Both the position numbers and the translations under genes were made by a program. The notes below the pieces were generated by a model. The model had not been told where the DNA came from. It worked only from the letters and a program-made list of their open reading frames with translations, and made no database searches. Shown here piece by piece: positions 47,303 through 55,451 of a stretch of DNA of 64,000 nucleotides. Within the stretch, counting starts at the first letter, position 1. Every line of letters starts with the position of its first letter. Origin of the DNA: Gammaproteobacteria bacterium (GTDB taxonomy: Bacteria; Pseudomonadota; Gammaproteobacteria; Steroidobacterales; Woeseiaceae); NCBI GenBank assembly GCA_029863125.1, contig JAOTWB010000007.1:1-64000 (forward strand), given 5' to 3'.

Positions 47303-47836
47303 ATGGCTATTACACCTCCCAGCGAGCGAATCTGGTGGAAGGAACCGATCGCCAGGGTCGAACTGATCTGGATCATCGTGGCCTTTACGTGGGGCCTCGT
47401 CATGTTCTTCATGATGATCTACTGGCACGGCGCCGGCGAGCAGAACCTCTCCAACGAGGCGTACAAGACGACGCCGGTCAAGTTTTCGCAAAAAGCACAG
47501 ACGATGATCGATGACTATACGGTCAGGCAGGAAGGCAGCTTCCCGGTCGTCCATCCGCCGGCCGGCAGCGACGTCTACCTGATTGCGCGCCTCTGGCAGT
47601 GGTGGCCGATCCTGGAACTCGAAAAGGATCAGAGCTACCGACTGCACTTGTCCTCGATGGACTGGCAGCATGGCTTCTCGCTTCAGCCTGTCAATATCAA
47701 CGTCCAGGTACATCCTGGCTACGACATGGTAGTGACGATCAAGCCCGATCAAGCCGGTGAGTACGGCGTCGTATGCAACGAATTCTGCGGAATCGGCCAC
47801 CACAGCATGGTTGGCAAGATTTACGTGGTTGAATAA
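47303..47836 (+). CDS. CuA-containing heme-copper oxidoreductase subunit II (predicted NO reductase)
   Basis: 177 residues. One N-terminal helix (~21-40) anchors a periplasmic cupredoxin domain. The CuA ligands are all present: His123 in MDWQHGFS, then Cys158, Glu160, Cys162, His166 and Met169 in CNEFCGIGHHSM. A single membrane anchor and short length resemble B-family (ba3-type) subunit II rather than the two-helix aa3 type. It would accept electrons from cytochrome c or a cupredoxin and pass them to subunit I. A Shine-Dalgarno AAGGAG precedes the ATG, and it lies 13 bp before subunit I. Confidence 0.92.
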   Translation: MAITPPSERIWWKEPIARVELIWIIVAFTWGLVMFFMMIYWHGAGEQNLSNEAYKTTPVKFSQKAQTMIDDYTVRQEGSFPVVHPPAGSDVYLIARLWQWWPILELEKDQSYRLHLSSMDWQHGFSLQPVNINVQVHPGYDMVVTIKPDQAGEYGVVCNEFCGIGHHSMVGKIYVVE

Positions 47837-47849
47837 GGAGAACGGCGAC

Positions 47850-49544
47850 ATGGCTACGACAACAGAATTCAGAACCTGTCCGACCACCGGTCTCAAGGTC
47901 TGCCTGGCCGCGGAAAAGCTGATAAAGGCCAACGCAGTGGCTGCGGTCATATTCCTCGCTGTCGGCGGCTTCTTCGGGTTGTTGGTCGCCCTCACCCGCT
48001 GGCCTGCCGTGCATTTCCTGCCAGCCGACTGGTTCTACCTGGCGCTGACCGCGCACGGCCTCGATGTGCTGCTGGTCTGGATCATCTTTTTCGAGATCGC
48101 CGTGCTGTACTTCGCGTCCGCCGTCCTGCTGGGTTCCAGGCTCGCGGCGCCCCGCTGGGCCTGGACCGGGTTCTGGCTGATGCTTGTCGGCGCGGTCATC
48201 ACGAACATCGCGGTCCTGCGCGGCCAGTCGAGCGTCATGTTCACGTCCTACGTGCCCATGATGGCCGAGCCGCCGTTCTATCTCGGCATCATCCTGTTTG
48301 CCGTCGGTGCCCTTCTCGGCTGTTTCGTTTTCTTCGGCACCCTGGTGGTAGCCAAACAGGAGAAAACCTATCAAGGCTCCGTTCCGCTGGTCACCTTCGG
48401 TGCCATTACGGCGGCAATCATTGCCGTATTCACGATCGCATCGGGCGCCATCATCCTGATCCCGACGCTCTTGTGGTCGCTCGGCTTCGTCAGCTATATC
48501 GATCCGCTGGTCTACAAAACGATCTGGTGGGGCATGGGGCACTCGTCCCAGCAAATCAACGTTTCTGCGCATGTCGCCGTCTGGTATGCGATTGCCGCGA
48601 TGGTGTTCGGCGCCAAGCCGCTGTCAGAGAAAGTCAGCCGCATGGCGTTCCTGATGTACATACTGTTCCTGCAGCTCGCGAGCGCGCATCACATGCTCGT
48701 GGAGCCCGGGTTCAGCTCGGAGTGGAAGATCTTCAACACGAGCTATGCCATGTACCTCGCCGTTCTCGGCAGCATGGTCCACGGCATGACCGTTCCGGGG
48801 TCGATCGAGGCGGCACAACGTGCGCGTGGTTTGACCAAGGGTATGTTCGAGTGGCTTCGCAAAGCACCGTGGGGCAATCCGGCATTCTCGGGCATGTTCA
48901 TGTCGCTCGTTTTCTTCGGTTTCATCGGCGGCATTTCCGGTGTCGTCATGGGTACCGAGCAGATCAACCTGATCATGCACAATACGCTCTACGTCCCCGG
49001 GCACTTCCACGGTACGGTCGTCGCCGGCACGACACTCGCCTTCATGGCAATCACGTACCTGCTCGTACCGCTCATCTTCAGGCGTGAGCTGAAGTTCAGG
49101 AAACTGGCCCAGTGGCAGCCGTATGTCTTCGGCATCGGCGTAGCCGGCATCTCGCTGTTCATGATGGGCGCGGGCACACTGGGTGTGGCTCGCAGGCACT
49201 GGGATATGACCTTCGCCGACGCGCAGCTGCCGTTCGACTATCCGTCAGCGGCATTCCTGATGATGGGGCTGAACGGCATGTCCGCCGTGCTTGCCGCGCT
49301 GGGCGGCATCATGTTCATTGTCGTCGTGGTCGGCTCCGTGTTCTTCGGCCGCAAACTCGGCAAAGACGAAAAACCGAGTTATCCGGAAGTACCGCCGCAG
49401 GCGGCGGCCGTCAGCCACTACGGCAGCTCGGAAACCCTCAGGATTCCGGGCACTGTGATGCTGGTTGGCATATTCTTTGTGGCTTTCGTGCTCTATTACT
49501 TTGTCAACTGGAAGTATTTGTCGGAGATATGGCCACTGAGCTAG
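47850..49544 (+). CDS. Heme-copper oxidoreductase subunit I with Tyr-to-Gln active site, predicted NO reductase (eNOR-like)
   Basis: 564 residues, about 13-14 helices, B-family-like. Low-spin heme ligands are His69 (LTAHGLDVLL) and His387; the high-spin heme ligand is His385 (VPGHFHGTV). CuB ligands are His231 and His280/281 (AHHMLVEPG). In oxygen reductases of the A and B families, His231 would be followed four residues later by the cross-linked tyrosine (HPxxY). Here the motif is HSSQQ, with Gln235 at that position. Loss of the tyrosine is a mark of NO-reducing families derived from oxidases. With a CuA subunit, DNR-like regulator and nirS next door, NO reduction to N2O is the likely role. 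Confidence 0.85.
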   Translation: MATTTEFRTCPTTGLKVCLAAEKLIKANAVAAVIFLAVGGFFGLLVALTRWPAVHFLPADWFYLALTAHGLDVLLVWIIFFEIAVLYFASAVLLGSRLAAPRWAWTGFWLMLVGAVITNIAVLRGQSSVMFTSYVPMMAEPPFYLGIILFAVGALLGCFVFFGTLVVAKQEKTYQGSVPLVTFGAITAAIIAVFTIASGAIILIPTLLWSLGFVSYIDPLVYKTIWWGMGHSSQQINVSAHVAVWYAIAAMVFGAKPLSEKVSRMAFLMYILFLQLASAHHMLVEPGFSSEWKIFNTSYAMYLAVLGSMVHGMTVPGSIEAAQRARGLTKGMFEWLRKAPWGNPAFSGMFMSLVFFGFIGGISGVVMGTEQINLIMHNTLYVPGHFHGTVVAGTTLAFMAITYLLVPLIFRRELKFRKLAQWQPYVFGIGVAGISLFMMGAGTLGVARRHWDMTFADAQLPFDYPSAAFLMMGLNGMSAVLAALGGIMFIVVVVGSVFFGRKLGKDEKPSYPEVPPQAAAVSHYGSSETLRIPGTVMLVGIFFVAFVLYYFVNWKYLSEIWPLS

Positions 49545-49585
49545 GACCTTGCGGTGCCGGCGGTCGGCCGGCACCGTAACCACCC

Positions 49586-50371
49586 ATGCCGCTTCGCACC
49601 CCAATTCTCTCCTTACTGCTCGGCGTAATGGTCGCCGGGGCCGCCGCAGTTGCAGCCGACTACGATCGCGACGATGCGCTTGAAACGAGCCAGGGCGCAA
49701 TCGGGCGGGCCGTAACGAATCGGACGTTCCGTGATGTCGATGGCCAGTCTTTCGAGCTGGACAGCCTTCGCGGCAAGCCGCTGGTGATCAGCATGATTTA
49801 TACGAGCTGCCACCACGTCTGTCCAACAATCACGAAGAACCTCGGAAGCGCCGTCGAGATTGCCGGCGAGGCGCTGGGGAAGGACGCTTTCTCTGTTGTC
49901 ACCGTCGGTTTCGACTGGGCCGTCGACACGCCAGATCGTATGCGCCTGTATGCATCCGAGCGTGGCATTGACGAGGCCAACTGGCATTTTCTGGCCGGTG
50001 ACCCGGAATCGATCATGGCGCTCAGCGAAGATATCGGCTTTCTCTTTTACCCCAGCGCCAAGGGCTTCGATCATCTGACGCAAACCACGGTACTTGACGC
50101 AGACGGCGTGGTTTACCGGCAAATTTATGGCGTGGACATCGATCCGCCGGCGCTCGTCGAGCCGCTCAAGGAACTTGTGTTCGACACGCCGCGACAGGCA
50201 GGCTTGTTCGAGCACTGGCTCGATACGTTCCGATTGTTCTGCACGGTTTACGACCCAAACAGCGGTCGCTACAAATTCGATTACTCGATAGCGATGACGA
50301 TCTTTGTCGGCCTTTTCTGCCTGACTGCGATCGCGACGTTCATCATCAGGGAATGGAAGCACGCTCGATGA
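49586..50371 (+). CDS. SCO1/SenC-family copper chaperone with C-terminal membrane anchor
   Basis: 261 residues. A signal peptide (to AVAADY) precedes a thioredoxin-like domain with CxxxC in YTSCHHVCPT and the third copper ligand His in GFDHLTQT. A C-terminal helix of about 20 residues (FVGLFCLTAIATFII) is an unusual extra anchor. SCO proteins deliver copper to, and keep reduced, the CuA site of subunit II. Placement 41 bp after subunit I makes CuA assembly of this NO reductase its obvious task. Confidence 0.9.
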   Translation: MPLRTPILSLLLGVMVAGAAAVAADYDRDDALETSQGAIGRAVTNRTFRDVDGQSFELDSLRGKPLVISMIYTSCHHVCPTITKNLGSAVEIAGEALGKDAFSVVTVGFDWAVDTPDRMRLYASERGIDEANWHFLAGDPESIMALSEDIGFLFYPSAKGFDHLTQTTVLDADGVVYRQIYGVDIDPPALVEPLKELVFDTPRQAGLFEHWLDTFRLFCTVYDPNSGRYKFDYSIAMTIFVGLFCLTAIATFIIREWKHAR

Positions 50372-50387
50372 CTCGCGCCACGAACGC

Positions 50388-51941
50388 ATGCGGATGGCCG
50401 CGCTAAAACGCCTTTTCCGGATTCTGTTCGACAGGGCTGAGGCATTATTTGACCTCGCCTTCGGACAACAGCTCAATCCGTTCGCATGGCTCGGCGCACT
50501 GGGTTGGTATTTTTTCTGGATCGTCTTCGGCTCGGGTATCTATCTCTATGTGTTTTTCGACACGGGCATTACGGACGCGTACACGTCGGTCCAGTACATT
50601 ACCAACGACCAGTGGTACCTCGCCGGCGTCATGCGGAGCTTGCATCGCTACGCTTCGGATGCCCTTGTCGTCGTTGTCGTCCTACATGTCATGCGGGAAT
50701 TCTCTCTGGACCGTTTGCGCGGCAAACGTTTTTTTGCCTGGATAACCGGTATCCCGTCGATATTCTTCATCTACATCTGCGGCATCAGCGGTTATTGGCT
50801 GGTTTGGGACAAGCTCGCGCAGTACATCGCGATAGCAACGACCGAATGGATCGATACGTTGCCCTTTTTTGGTGAACCCATTGCGAATAATTTTCTCAAT
50901 AGTTCGACACTGGGCGGCCGCTTTTTCACCCTGATGGTGTTCATCCATATCTTTGCGCCGTTGTTCATGCTGCTCATGATGTGGATTCACATTCAACGCC
51001 ATGCGCGCGCGCGCGTAAATCCACCGCGGCAACTGGCTATCGGCACAGCCGTCATGCTGGTCGCGTTGTCGTTCCTGCATCCGGCTGTCAGTCAGGCGCC
51101 TGCCGATCTCGATGTCGTACCGACGGAGCTCGGCTTTGACTGGTATTACCTCTTTGCTTATGCCCTGCTCGACTCTATTCCGGGCGGCCAGCTCTGGCTC
51201 ATCATCGTCGGCGGCTTCTCGCTGCTTGCCGTCATGCCGTGGCTGCCACCGGAAAAACGAGCCCCCACCGCGGTCGTTTCACTCGACAACTGCAATGGCT
51301 GCGGTCGCTGCTTCGACGACTGTCCGTTCGGCGCCATCTCGATGGTACCGCGCTCAGACGGCAAAGCATACGACTCGGAGGCAGTCGTCAATGCGGACAA
51401 CTGTCTGAGCTGTGGCATCTGTGTCGGTGCATGTCCAACGGCGACACCGTTCCGGCGAGCGACCGCAATCGTCCCCGGTATAGAATTGCCGGACCATTCG
51501 ATCGTACGGTTGCGCGGCGACACACTGGCTGCGTCAGGCCGCTTTTCCGGCGACGTTCGCGTACTCGTCTATGCCTGCGACCGCTGCGGCATCGGTCCTG
51601 ATGAAGGCAACGGCGCGCAGATAATCACGATGCCGTGTATTGCGATGCTGCCGCCGTCTTTCGTCGACTTCGTTTTGTCACGCGGGCTGGCGGATGGCGT
51701 CGCTATCGCCGGCTGCGCTTCAGAGGACTGCTACTACCGCCTTGGCGACAAGTGGACCGCCCAGAGGCTGCGCGGCGAGCGGGATCCGTACCTGCGCAAG
51801 CGCGTCGACAAATCACGGCTCAGGCACCTGCACGCGCGGCCGACGAGTCGCCGGCAGCACCACCGGTTGTTGCAGGAATTCGCTAGCTCTGTCGCGCAGC
51901 TGCCCCCAAACCCGCCGCGTGGAGGTCGCCGCGATGCATAG
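50388..51941 (+). CDS. Cytochrome b / bis-[4Fe-4S] ferredoxin / MvhD-like fusion protein
   Basis: 517 residues. The N-terminal part is a cytochrome b6-type bundle with paired heme-b histidines 86/100 and 187/201, each 14 apart. A ferredoxin domain follows: Cys302/305/308/312 and Cys339/342/345/349. Residues ~390-480 resemble the hydrogenase iron-sulfur subunit MvhD: CDRC (397-400), Cys417 and AGCASEDCYYRLGDKW with Cys443/448. It probably moves electrons between quinone and a soluble or membrane partner. Such a three-part fusion beside an NO reductase is unexpected. The last ~30 residues are basic. It overlaps the next gene by eight bases. Confidence 0.85.
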   Translation: MRMAALKRLFRILFDRAEALFDLAFGQQLNPFAWLGALGWYFFWIVFGSGIYLYVFFDTGITDAYTSVQYITNDQWYLAGVMRSLHRYASDALVVVVVLHVMREFSLDRLRGKRFFAWITGIPSIFFIYICGISGYWLVWDKLAQYIAIATTEWIDTLPFFGEPIANNFLNSSTLGGRFFTLMVFIHIFAPLFMLLMMWIHIQRHARARVNPPRQLAIGTAVMLVALSFLHPAVSQAPADLDVVPTELGFDWYYLFAYALLDSIPGGQLWLIIVGGFSLLAVMPWLPPEKRAPTAVVSLDNCNGCGRCFDDCPFGAISMVPRSDGKAYDSEAVVNADNCLSCGICVGACPTATPFRRATAIVPGIELPDHSIVRLRGDTLAASGRFSGDVRVLVYACDRCGIGPDEGNGAQIITMPCIAMLPPSFVDFVLSRGLADGVAIAGCASEDCYYRLGDKWTAQRLRGERDPYLRKRVDKSRLRHLHARPTSRRQHHRLLQEFASSVAQLPPNPPRGGRRDA

Positions 51942-52437
51942 CGCGCTGCGATTCCTGTTGCAGGGAGCGGCCTACGTGGCAATGGCGGCATTGCTAGGCT
52001 ACTTTGCGACCCTGCCTCCATACGAATACGGCAATGCGGGCCTGGCCAGCGTCAAGGTCTCGCTGAGCCACGCCGCCAATCGCGTCAGACCGTGCGTGCA
52101 ACTGACGCAGGAGGAGATTGCGGAGTTCGCGGCGAACATGCGCCGCACCGAGACCTGTGAGCGGGAACGGCTGCCGCTGATTTTCGAACTCGACATCGAC
52201 GGTGAGACTATTATTGACCTGCGAGCGGAGCCGTCGGGGCTCTGGAACGACGGCCCGGCCTCGATCTATGAACGCTTCGAGGTGGCACCGGGAACGCATA
52301 CAATCGCAGCAAGGCTGCGCGATACGGCGCGCACCGTGGGTTGGGATTACGCGCGCGAAGAAACGGTCGAGCTGCGGGCGGGCCTGTATTTCACAATTAC
52401 TTTCAAACCGGAAACGCGGGGGTTCAATTTCCAATGA
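51934..52437 (+). CDS. Membrane-anchored periplasmic protein of unknown function
   Basis: 167 residues from ATG 51934, with GGAGG eight bases upstream. An N-terminal helix (RFLLQGAAYVAMAALLGYFATL) is followed by a soluble domain rich in beta-strand-like stretches such as LIFELDIDGETIIDLR, APGTHTIAARLRD and LRAGLYFTITF. It has two cysteines, no heme motif, and no family I recognise. It is locked between the cytochrome b fusion and the hemerythrin by overlaps on both sides, so it is almost certainly co-translated with them. An accessory role in the NO-reductase electron path is a guess. Confidence 0.65.
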   Translation: MHSALRFLLQGAAYVAMAALLGYFATLPPYEYGNAGLASVKVSLSHAANRVRPCVQLTQEEIAEFAANMRRTETCERERLPLIFELDIDGETIIDLRAEPSGLWNDGPASIYERFEVAPGTHTIAARLRDTARTVGWDYAREETVELRAGLYFTITFKPETRGFNFQ

Positions 52438-52826
52438 GCCTTATCGAGTGGAGAGACGACTTCAGCGTCGGCGTCGCGTCGGTGGATCTCGAACACCGTG
52501 AACTGATTGACCTGATCAATGACCTGCACACGCGGATCGGCGATAATGCTTCGGCTGATGACGTTGTCTCCATGCTTGGTGAGATCTTCGCGCAGATCTC
52601 TGCTCACTTTGCGCTCGAAGAGAAATACATACGCGAGACGCGTTATCCATTGCTCGATGCGCACAAAGCCGATCACGAGAACTTGCTCGATGATTTGCGT
52701 GACATCATGGAAAATGTGGACGTCGACGGCAGTTACAACCAGCAGGTTCTGTCGGAAAATCTGCAGCGCTGGTTCACCGAGCACTTCCGCACGCACGACG
52801 CGAAGTTGCACCGACTCGGCCACTGA
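52434..52826 (+). CDS. Bacteriohemerythrin
   Basis: 130 residues with a complete set of diiron ligands: His in DLEHRELIDLIN, His and Glu in AHFALEEKYI, two His in DAHKADHENLL, and His plus Asp in HFRTHDAKL. Single-domain hemerythrins bind oxygen or NO reversibly. In denitrifiers they are often controlled by DNR-type regulators. Overlap with the upstream unknown gene (ATGA) places it at the end of the predicted NO-reductase operon, where NO scavenging or oxygen delivery/protection is plausible. Confidence 0.92.
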   Translation: MSLIEWRDDFSVGVASVDLEHRELIDLINDLHTRIGDNASADDVVSMLGEIFAQISAHFALEEKYIRETRYPLLDAHKADHENLLDDLRDIMENVDVDGSYNQQVLSENLQRWFTEHFRTHDAKLHRLGH

Positions 52827-52909
52827 GCGGTGAGCGGTCAATTCCCCGGGGAGGACGCCCTGTACGCTCGCGGTATTCGCCCCCAAATCTTTGCCCTGAT
52901 CGCGCGGCC

Positions 52910-53302
52910 ATGAGCTATCTGATCATCAAGCATATCCACACTCTGCTGGCGCTGCTGACCATCAGCGGTTTCGTCGTTCGAGGCTATTGGATGATGACGA
53001 ACTCTGGCAACTTGCAGCACCGCGTAACTCGCATCGCGCCACACATCCTGGACACGGTGTTCCTGGCATCCGGAATAGCCATGCTGATGCTGCTGTCGCT
53101 GAATCCGTTGTCCCAGAGCTGGCTGCTTGCCAAATTCGCCGGTTTGATCGCTTACATCGTGCTCGGAACGGTGGCCATTCGTCGTGGATCGACACGGCAA
53201 GTCAGGATCCTTGCATTTGTAGGCGCGCTTGCCGCGTTTGCCTACGTCGTGGGCGTCGCTTTGTCGAAATCACCGGCCGGTTGGCTGGCCTACCTTGCCT
53301 AG
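52910..53302 (+). CDS. SirB family membrane protein
   Basis: 130 residues with four membrane helices and an early YLIIKHIHTLLALLTISGFVVRGYWMM that matches the SirB family (InvB/SirB2-like). Function in other bacteria is poorly known. It is 83 bp after the hemerythrin gene and convergent with the sensor kinase, overlapping its stop by four bases. It may be an extra gene of the NO-reductase operon or independent. No cofactor motif is seen, though the histidine near residue 8 and another at about residue 45 could be heme-related. Confidence 0.8.
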   Translation: MSYLIIKHIHTLLALLTISGFVVRGYWMMTNSGNLQHRVTRIAPHILDTVFLASGIAMLMLLSLNPLSQSWLLAKFAGLIAYIVLGTVAIRRGSTRQVRILAFVGALAAFAYVVGVALSKSPAGWLAYLA

Positions 53303-55200
53303 TCCTGCGGGACCCGGCCCGTGCGTATCGCGTGCCGCGCCGCGGCGAGCAGCCTTTTGGTATCGATCGGCTTGCTCATGAGCGTGCAGTTGTCGAGCAG
53401 CCGCGCGTCCTTGACGACCTTGGACGTGTCGCCGCTGACGATGAACGCCGGTATCCCGGCCTCATAGAAATCGCGAATGGCGCTAACGGCCTCGGCGCCG
53501 GTCGATCCATCAAGCAGGTGAAAGTCCGAGATCAACAGCTGCGGGATGTCGGCAAGGTGCCGCATCAACGCGCTCGCCTCGGTCGCAGAGGCCGCCGTGG
53601 CAACCCGGAAGCCTTCCCCTTCCAGCAGCAGTCCCCACGCATTCGCGACGTTTACGTCATCCTCGATCAGAATAACCAGGCCACTCGGCGCCGGTTCACC
53701 GCTGGCCGTGACGGCAACTTCCTCATCGCCCGCCGTGAATTCGCCGTCGACGGTGGGAATCGTCACACTGAAACACGATCCCTTGCCGAGCACCGACGCG
53801 ACACCGATCTCCACGCCGAGCAGGTCCGCCAGGCGCTTGACGATTGCCAGCCCCAGGCCAAACCCTTCCTTGCTCGCGCCAGGCGCTTTGCATTGGTGGA
53901 ACTCCCTGAAAATCTCGTCCAGCTGATTTGTATCGATACCGATGCCCGTATCGGCGATTTCGATGCGACAAAAAGCGTCGGCGTCAACGCATCTGAGGGT
54001 CACGCTGCCCTTGTTGGTGTAGCGGATCGCGTTCGACATGAAGTTCTGAATGATTTCAGCGAGCAGGTTAGGGTCGCTAACGACGAGTCGATCGCTTGCT
54101 GACGAAGAAAACTCCAGTCCCTGGTGCTGCGCCTGCCGCGCGAATTCGTCTGACAGTCGATCGATAAGACGGCGTATCGGGAACTCCTCGAGCTCCGGAG
54201 AAACGGCCCCCGCGTCCAGGCGGCTGATATCTAGCAGGGAGTTGAGCAGATTCGTCATTGCGGTCAACGAGTGCTGCTGATAGTCGATCATTTCGAGCGC
54301 TCGCTCGTCCGTGACGGTGCGCCGGAGAGCGCCGTTCAAGAGGCTCAGGGCCTGCACTGGCTGGCGAAGATCATGACTGGCCGCCGCGAGAAACGCGCTG
54401 TTGGCTTTGTTTGCGCGCTCGGCTTCCTGGCGGGCCGCAATGATATCGTCCTCCATGCGTTTCCGTTCGGTGACGTCGCGGATAACGCTCGACACAAAGC
54501 GCCCGCCCGACGCCTGAACCGGGCTGAGGCTGATCTCAACCGGAAACTCGCTGCCGTCCTTGCGCGTCGCGACGAGGTCCATACCCTCCCCCATGGGCCG
54601 CAGTTTCGGGTCGGCCATGAACCTGTCTCGATGTGCAACGTGCCGTTTACGCGCGCGCTCGGGCAACAGGGTCTCTACCGAGCGCCCCAGTATCTCCTGT
54701 CGCTCATAGCCGAACATGTTTTCTGCCTGCGCATTCACGATCGCTATCTTGCCCTGCTCATCGATGATCACCATCGCATCAGGGGCCGACTCGAGCAGGT
54801 TTCGGAAGTAAGCTTCGGAATCATCGATGCTGTTTACGGGGCGAATCGTACTCGTAACGACCAGGCCATCGTCCGTTTCGATCGGGTTGAGGCCAATTTC
54901 GGCACGAAACGTGCTGCCATCCTTGCGGCGGCCGAAGATTTCCAGGCCCGATACCATCGGTCGGGCCCTGGGCGCCTTGTGATAAGAGTCGCGCAGGTGA
55001 TGATGTTTGCCGCGCTGCTCCTGCGGTATCAGTACCTCGATCGGCTCGCCGATGAGTTCATCGGAACCATATCCGAACAGTTCTTCGGCGCTTTTGTTGG
55101 CGACCCGGATTTTGCCGTCCTCGTCCGAGACAATCGTTGCATCCGCGGATGCATTCAGTATTTCGCTGACAATATCGGCCGGCAGCGGGATTTTCTTCAT
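53299..55200 (-). CDS. PAS-PAS hybrid sensor histidine kinase with C-terminal receiver
   Basis: 633 residues from ATG 55200 (a TTG lies 15 bases upstream). Two PAS domains (~10-130 and ~135-255; [16 protein letters not shown] and [16 protein letters not shown]) are followed by a short coiled segment. HisKA has the H-box in [12 protein letters not shown], the ATPase motifs are [16 protein letters not shown] and [13 protein letters not shown], and the C-terminal receiver has its Asp in [11 protein letters not shown]. No membrane helices are seen, so it senses something cytoplasmic. The PAS domains show no obvious FixL-type heme histidine. It lies between the NO-reductase and cbb3 operons. The FixJ-type regulator at 38 kb is a candidate partner. 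Confidence 0.88.
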   Translation of the reverse strand: MKKIPLPADIVSEILNASADATIVSDEDGKIRVANKSAEELFGYGSDELIGEPIEVLIPQEQRGKHHHLRDSYHKAPRARPMVSGLEIFGRRKDGSTFRAEIGLNPIETDDGLVVTSTIRPVNSIDDSEAYFRNLLESAPDAMVIIDEQGKIAIVNAQAENMFGYERQEILGRSVETLLPERARKRHVAHRDRFMADPKLRPMGEGMDLVATRKDGSEFPVEISLSPVQASGGRFVSSVIRDVTERKRMEDDIIAARQEAERANKANSAFLAAASHDLRQPVQALSLLNGALRRTVTDERALEMIDYQQHSLTAMTNLLNSLLDISRLDAGAVSPELEEFPIRRLIDRLSDEFARQAQHQGLEFSSSASDRLVVSDPNLLAEIIQNFMSNAIRYTNKGSVTLRCVDADAFCRIEIADTGIGIDTNQLDEIFREFHQCKAPGASKEGFGLGLAIVKRLADLLGVEIGVASVLGKGSCFSVTIPTVDGEFTAGDEEVAVTASGEPAPSGLVILIEDDVNVANAWGLLLEGEGFRVATAASATEASALMRHLADIPQLLISDFHLLDGSTGAEAVSAIRDFYEAGIPAFIVSGDTSKVVKDARLLDNCTLMSKPIDTKRLLAAARHAIRTGRVPQD

Positions 55201-55451
55201 GGTTTTCTTCGGCAAGGTGTCTGGACCCGATTATAGGCCCTAAGGGCGGTCAATCCGGGCATTTGTCGGGCTCCGCGCGCCATACGTATCGTCCCCTATA
55301 CGAAGGATTCGGATGTGTTGATAGCCTGCGGCACGCGTACACGGCTATACTGGCGCATTCAATAAGCAAGAGCCGCGCCTGCCAACGGCCAAATTCGCCG
55401 CTTCGGTATCTCGCAGCCACACAAATCCAACAGCACACAGGGGTCCTTCCA
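55201..55451. other. Upstream region of the cbb3 oxidase operon, no gene seen
   Basis: This 250-bp divergent space between the sensor kinase and ccoN holds no open reading frame I can support. A TATACT at 55346 is a possible -10 box, and TTGATA at 55318 is too far away (22 bp spacer) to be its -35. CGTAT/ATACG pairs around 55283-55301 give a small inverted repeat. I see no convincing FNR/Anr box here, although cbb3 operons usually have one. Confidence 0.5.

Noticed and set aside
47303-49544. Reading subunits I and II as an ordinary aa3 or ba3 oxygen reductase
   Set aside because: The HPxxY tyrosine is replaced by Gln235, and the operon context (DNR-like regulator, nirS) favours NO reduction.
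47850-49544. Reading subunit I as a canonical cNOR/qNOR (NorB)
   Set aside because: It has a CuA subunit partner and B-family-type ligand motifs (GHFHGTV, HHMLVEPG) and lacks the NorB-type glutamate motifs; no NorC is present.
55201-55451. FNR/Anr box upstream of ccoN
   Set aside because: Only a half-site TTGATA is visible; no partner half at the right spacing.
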